Positions 23,665 through 25,457 of a stretch of DNA of 25,457 nucleotides are shown here, in pieces. The DNA comes from Streptomyces sp. NRRL WC-3618. Its GTDB lineage: Bacteria > Actinomycetota > Actinomycetes > Streptomycetales > Streptomycetaceae. The position numbers were made by a program, and so were the translations under genes. The notes below the pieces were generated by a model. The model was given only the letters and a program-made list of their open reading frames with translations, was not told the origin of the DNA and ran no database searches. Positions within the stretch are counted from its first letter, which is position 1; each line of letters starts with the position of its first letter. The stretch spans positions 1-25,457 of the forward strand of contig NZ_LGDW01000020.1 in NCBI RefSeq assembly GCF_001280005.1, read 5' to 3'.

Positions 23665-24735
23665 CTAGCGCAACAGCCACGCCGCGTGTTTGTCCCGGGC
23701 TGCCTGGGCGAGGACTCCACGGAGTGCTTCCCTTGTCCGGCCGCGTGTCTTGACGGCGTGACAGTTCGGGCAGAGGGCGACCATCTGTGAGGGGTGGTCA
23801 CGGCCTCCGGCGGCGATCTCTTCTACGTGGTCGACTTCGAGGATTGGCCGCCCGTCGTCGGTCAAGTCGTCCGGCTGTCCGGGACACCTGGGGTTCTCGC
23901 ACCGGCCGTCGCATCTGATGAGGACGGCTTCGCGGGCTTGCGAGATGCGCACCGGCCGGGAGTTGGTACCGCTGGAGCGCTTTCCTCTTGTAGCAGCCTC
24001 ACGGTGCTCGGCTGCCTCAACGAGTCTGCGGTACTCGGTGCCCCGGTTCGGATGCGGCGCCGGTTCCGCGCGGGGCGGGGGTACGTCAGGCACTCGGGCA
24101 AGCCGCTCGCATCGGGCGTGCCGAGGTGAGCCGATGGGGACTCCGCTCTTGCCGCAGACCGGGCACGGCTTGTCGCTCGCGACCGGCAGGTCCCTTCGAG
24201 CCGCCGGAACGGTCGGTGATGTGTGTGCGGGTTCCTCTCTCGGGAGCCGTGCAGGTGTCTGGGGTAGATCGGGGGCGGGTTCATCCGGCCGGGCTCGCGC
24301 CTCCATCTCTGCGCGGGCAGCGAGTTGGGCCCGGTAGACCTCGTCCAGTGCGCCCCGTACGCGGCGGGGCTTCTTCTTCGGCTGCTTCTGCGGCTTGCTG
24401 GTGAGAGGCGGGGTCTGGGCCTTGGGCTGCTTTTGCTTCCGAGGCTTCTGCCCTTTCCCGCCTTCCGCCTGGGGCCTCCTGTTGATCCGGATGAGGTCCC
24501 GTCGCATTTCGCGGGTGACCAGCCTGCGCTTCGGCAGGCGTCCACCTTCAGGCAGTGCGGCTGCCTCGCTCTTGTGGCTTCCGGCCTTCTCCTTGGCCTT
24601 GTTCAGGGCTTGACGGCGCACTTCGGCCTGCTCTGCGATGCGGGCGGCATCGCTTGCCCTTCGCGCTTCGACCTCTTCGGCAGAGAGTCTGGGTGCGCGG
24701 GCTAGGGCTTCGGCGATTCTCTTGCTCGACGCCAT
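23665..24735 (-). CDS. HNH endonuclease
   Basis: Encodes 356 aa from ATG 24735, chosen because AAGGAAGGTG sits 5 bases upstream. A GTG at 24864 in the same frame would add 43 residues of poor character. The C-terminal HNH domain is clear: zinc Cys in LIRCDGRCENPRCPG (275, 279, 284), catalytic VDHVEEIAAGG (Asp302-His303), then ALCPNCHAVKTRGRT (Cys322, Cys325, Asn324, His326). A second Cys cluster, PCPVCGKSGVPIGSPRHARC (190-209), could hold another zinc. The first 180 residues are helical and basic with a Lys/Gln/Pro-rich stretch (92-126), probably a DNA-contacting linker. Such enzymes serve in defence, in mobile elements or in phage; context here favours a mobile element. Confidence 0.85.
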   Translation of the reverse strand: MASSKRIAEALARAPRLSAEEVEARRASDAARIAEQAEVRRQALNKAKEKAGSHKSEAAALPEGGRLPKRRLVTREMRRDLIRINRRPQAEGGKGQKPRKQKQPKAQTPPLTSKPQKQPKKKPRRVRGALDEVYRAQLAARAEMEARARPDEPAPDLPQTPARLPREEPAHTSPTVPAARRDLPVASDKPCPVCGKSGVPIGSPRHARCERLARVPDVPPPRAEPAPHPNRGTEYRRLVEAAEHREAATRGKRSSGTNSRPVRISQAREAVLIRCDGRCENPRCPGQPDDLTDDGRPILEVDHVEEIAAGGRDHPSQMVALCPNCHAVKTRGRTREALRGVLAQAARDKHAAWLLR

Positions 24736-25096
24736 ATCACCTTCCTTTCGTGCCTTCACCTGGTGTCGCACCAGGCCCACCTGAGTGGTCTCGACTGCGA
24801 GCGAAGGTGTTCCAACCGTCCGGGCCCGCGCGGCGCTGCCGCGTTCGGTGGCGAAGGCCCTCACCTCCTCTCATAAGGGCGGGAGGTGGTGTACGGCCTC
24901 TATGTAGTTCTCACGTATCAGCGCCTCCGGGATGGGTCATGTCCCCCTGGAGTGTTTTGCCCGGGGCCGTTGTCGTGTGCGGTGCCCGGACAGCACCGTG
25001 GTTCCCCGTGGTTTCCCGCTGGATCGGGCACGGATGGGGCATGTGCACCTTCTGACCGGTAGCTCTATAGGGATCGGTCGACAGGGGTCGTAGGGG
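24736..25096. other. Spacer between HNH gene and TPR gene
   Basis: No convincing gene is seen. CACCTCC (24862-24868) and GGAGGTG (24882-24888) can pair, and on the minus strand this includes a ribosome-site-like AGGAGGTGA with no usable start close behind it. The promoter of the HNH gene should lie here but is not obvious. Confidence 0.4.
25054..25079 (-). terminator. Weak hairpin after the TPR gene
   Basis: GACCGGT (25054-25060) pairs with ATCGGTC (25073-25079), including one G-U pair, around a 12-base loop. It lies 18 bases past the TPR stop codon on the minus strand. Weak by itself. Confidence 0.35.
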
Positions 25097-25456
25097 TTAC
25101 TTTTTGGTCCCTGCGGGTGGTTGTTGGTCATGGTCGGTTGCAGAGGTTGTTGTACTTCGCTGCTGTACAGCTTGGGTAGCTAGGCGGGCGTTGGCGAGGT
25201 TGTTGCGGCTGTTCAGGGTGTCGGGGTGGGTGTCGCCTAGCACCTGTTCGCGCTGGGCGAGAGTGGCCTCCAGCAGGGGGATGGCCCGTCCCAGATCCTC
25301 CAACGCGTAGTAGGCGCTGGCGAGGTTGTTGCGGCTGCGCAGGGTGTCGGGGTGGGTGTCGCCCAGCACCTGTTCGCGCTGGGCGAGAGTGGCCTCGTGC
25401 AGGGGGATGGCGCGTCCCGGATCCCCCGCCGCCCGGTAGGCGCTGGCGAGGTTGTT
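25097..25456 (-). CDS. Tetratricopeptide-repeat protein, partial (5' end outside window)
   Basis: The 119 visible residues are the C-terminus of a larger protein. They contain tandem 42-residue TPR_10/TPR_12 type units: NNLASAYRAAGDPGRAIPLH and EATLAQREQVLGDTHPDTLR, then a second near-identical unit and a partial third (NNLANARLAT), followed by a Gln/Thr/Pro-rich tail. Repeat units are almost identical at DNA level (126-bp period), a sign of recent duplication or gene conversion. In Streptomyces such arrays usually follow an NB-ARC-type NTPase in STAND proteins, some of which act in phage defence. The N-terminal part is needed to tell. Confidence 0.8.
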   Translation of the reverse strand, partial: NNLASAYRAAGDPGRAIPLHEATLAQREQVLGDTHPDTLRSRNNLASAYYALEDLGRAIPLLEATLAQREQVLGDTHPDTLNSRNNLANARLATQAVQQRSTTTSATDHDQQPPAGTKK

Positions 25457-25457
25457 G

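Overview
The window looks like Streptomyces or a close relative. GC is very high and third codon positions are strongly G/C-biased. GTG starts, GTGA/ATGA stop-start overlaps, and a PAS-SpoIIE phosphatase, an HTH-nSTAND-WD40 protein and a XylFGH-type transporter are all typical of that group. Everything here was read by eye, with no searches; names rest on recognised motifs.

Left part (1-7.6 kb). A partial HTH-type protein runs off the left edge on the minus strand. A spacer follows, holding a leader hairpin, a GTCGCC hexamer repeat and a G-quadruplex-type GGGC run. Next is a divergent pair, a small cupin protein (minus) and a MarR regulator (plus), with a 19-bp perfect palindrome between them. 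A GNAT acetyltransferase (plus) then converges on a large (about 1520 aa) HTH-nSTAND-TM-WD40 protein (minus). Its fourteen WD40 repeats fit two seven-bladed propellers, and a collagen-like low-complexity block lies between its Walker A and Walker B motifs.

Middle (7.9-12.4 kb). A minus-strand operon encodes a XylF-like sugar-binding lipoprotein, a single-domain sugar ABC ATPase and a XylH/RbsC-like permease, and ends in a strong hairpin. Upstream, in the same direction, is a PAS-PP2C/SpoIIE phosphatase whose last 18 bp recur twice in the spacer after its stop codon.

12.6-20.4 kb. A LolD/MacB-type ATPase on the plus strand faces a minus-strand operon of two very large FtsX-like permeases and a second ATPase. 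That second ATPase carries a C-terminal AbrB/SpoVT-like tail.

Right part (20.5-25.5 kb). This is an accessory region rich in defence-like genes: a VapBC-type toxin-antitoxin pair with an operator palindrome, and a Shedu-family (DUF4263) nuclease preceded by three abutting palindromes and translationally coupled to a small unknown gene. Then come two tandem tRNA-Pro 3'-half sequences (attachment-site remnants), a strong terminator, a pair of 20-bp repeats, an HNH endonuclease and a TPR protein cut by the right edge. The layout suggests a repeatedly used tRNA-Pro integration site. No integrase gene is visible. The most novel-looking points are the Shedu plus small-partner operon, the tandem attachment remnants, the collagen-like insert in the STAND ATPase and the ATPase-AbrB fusion.
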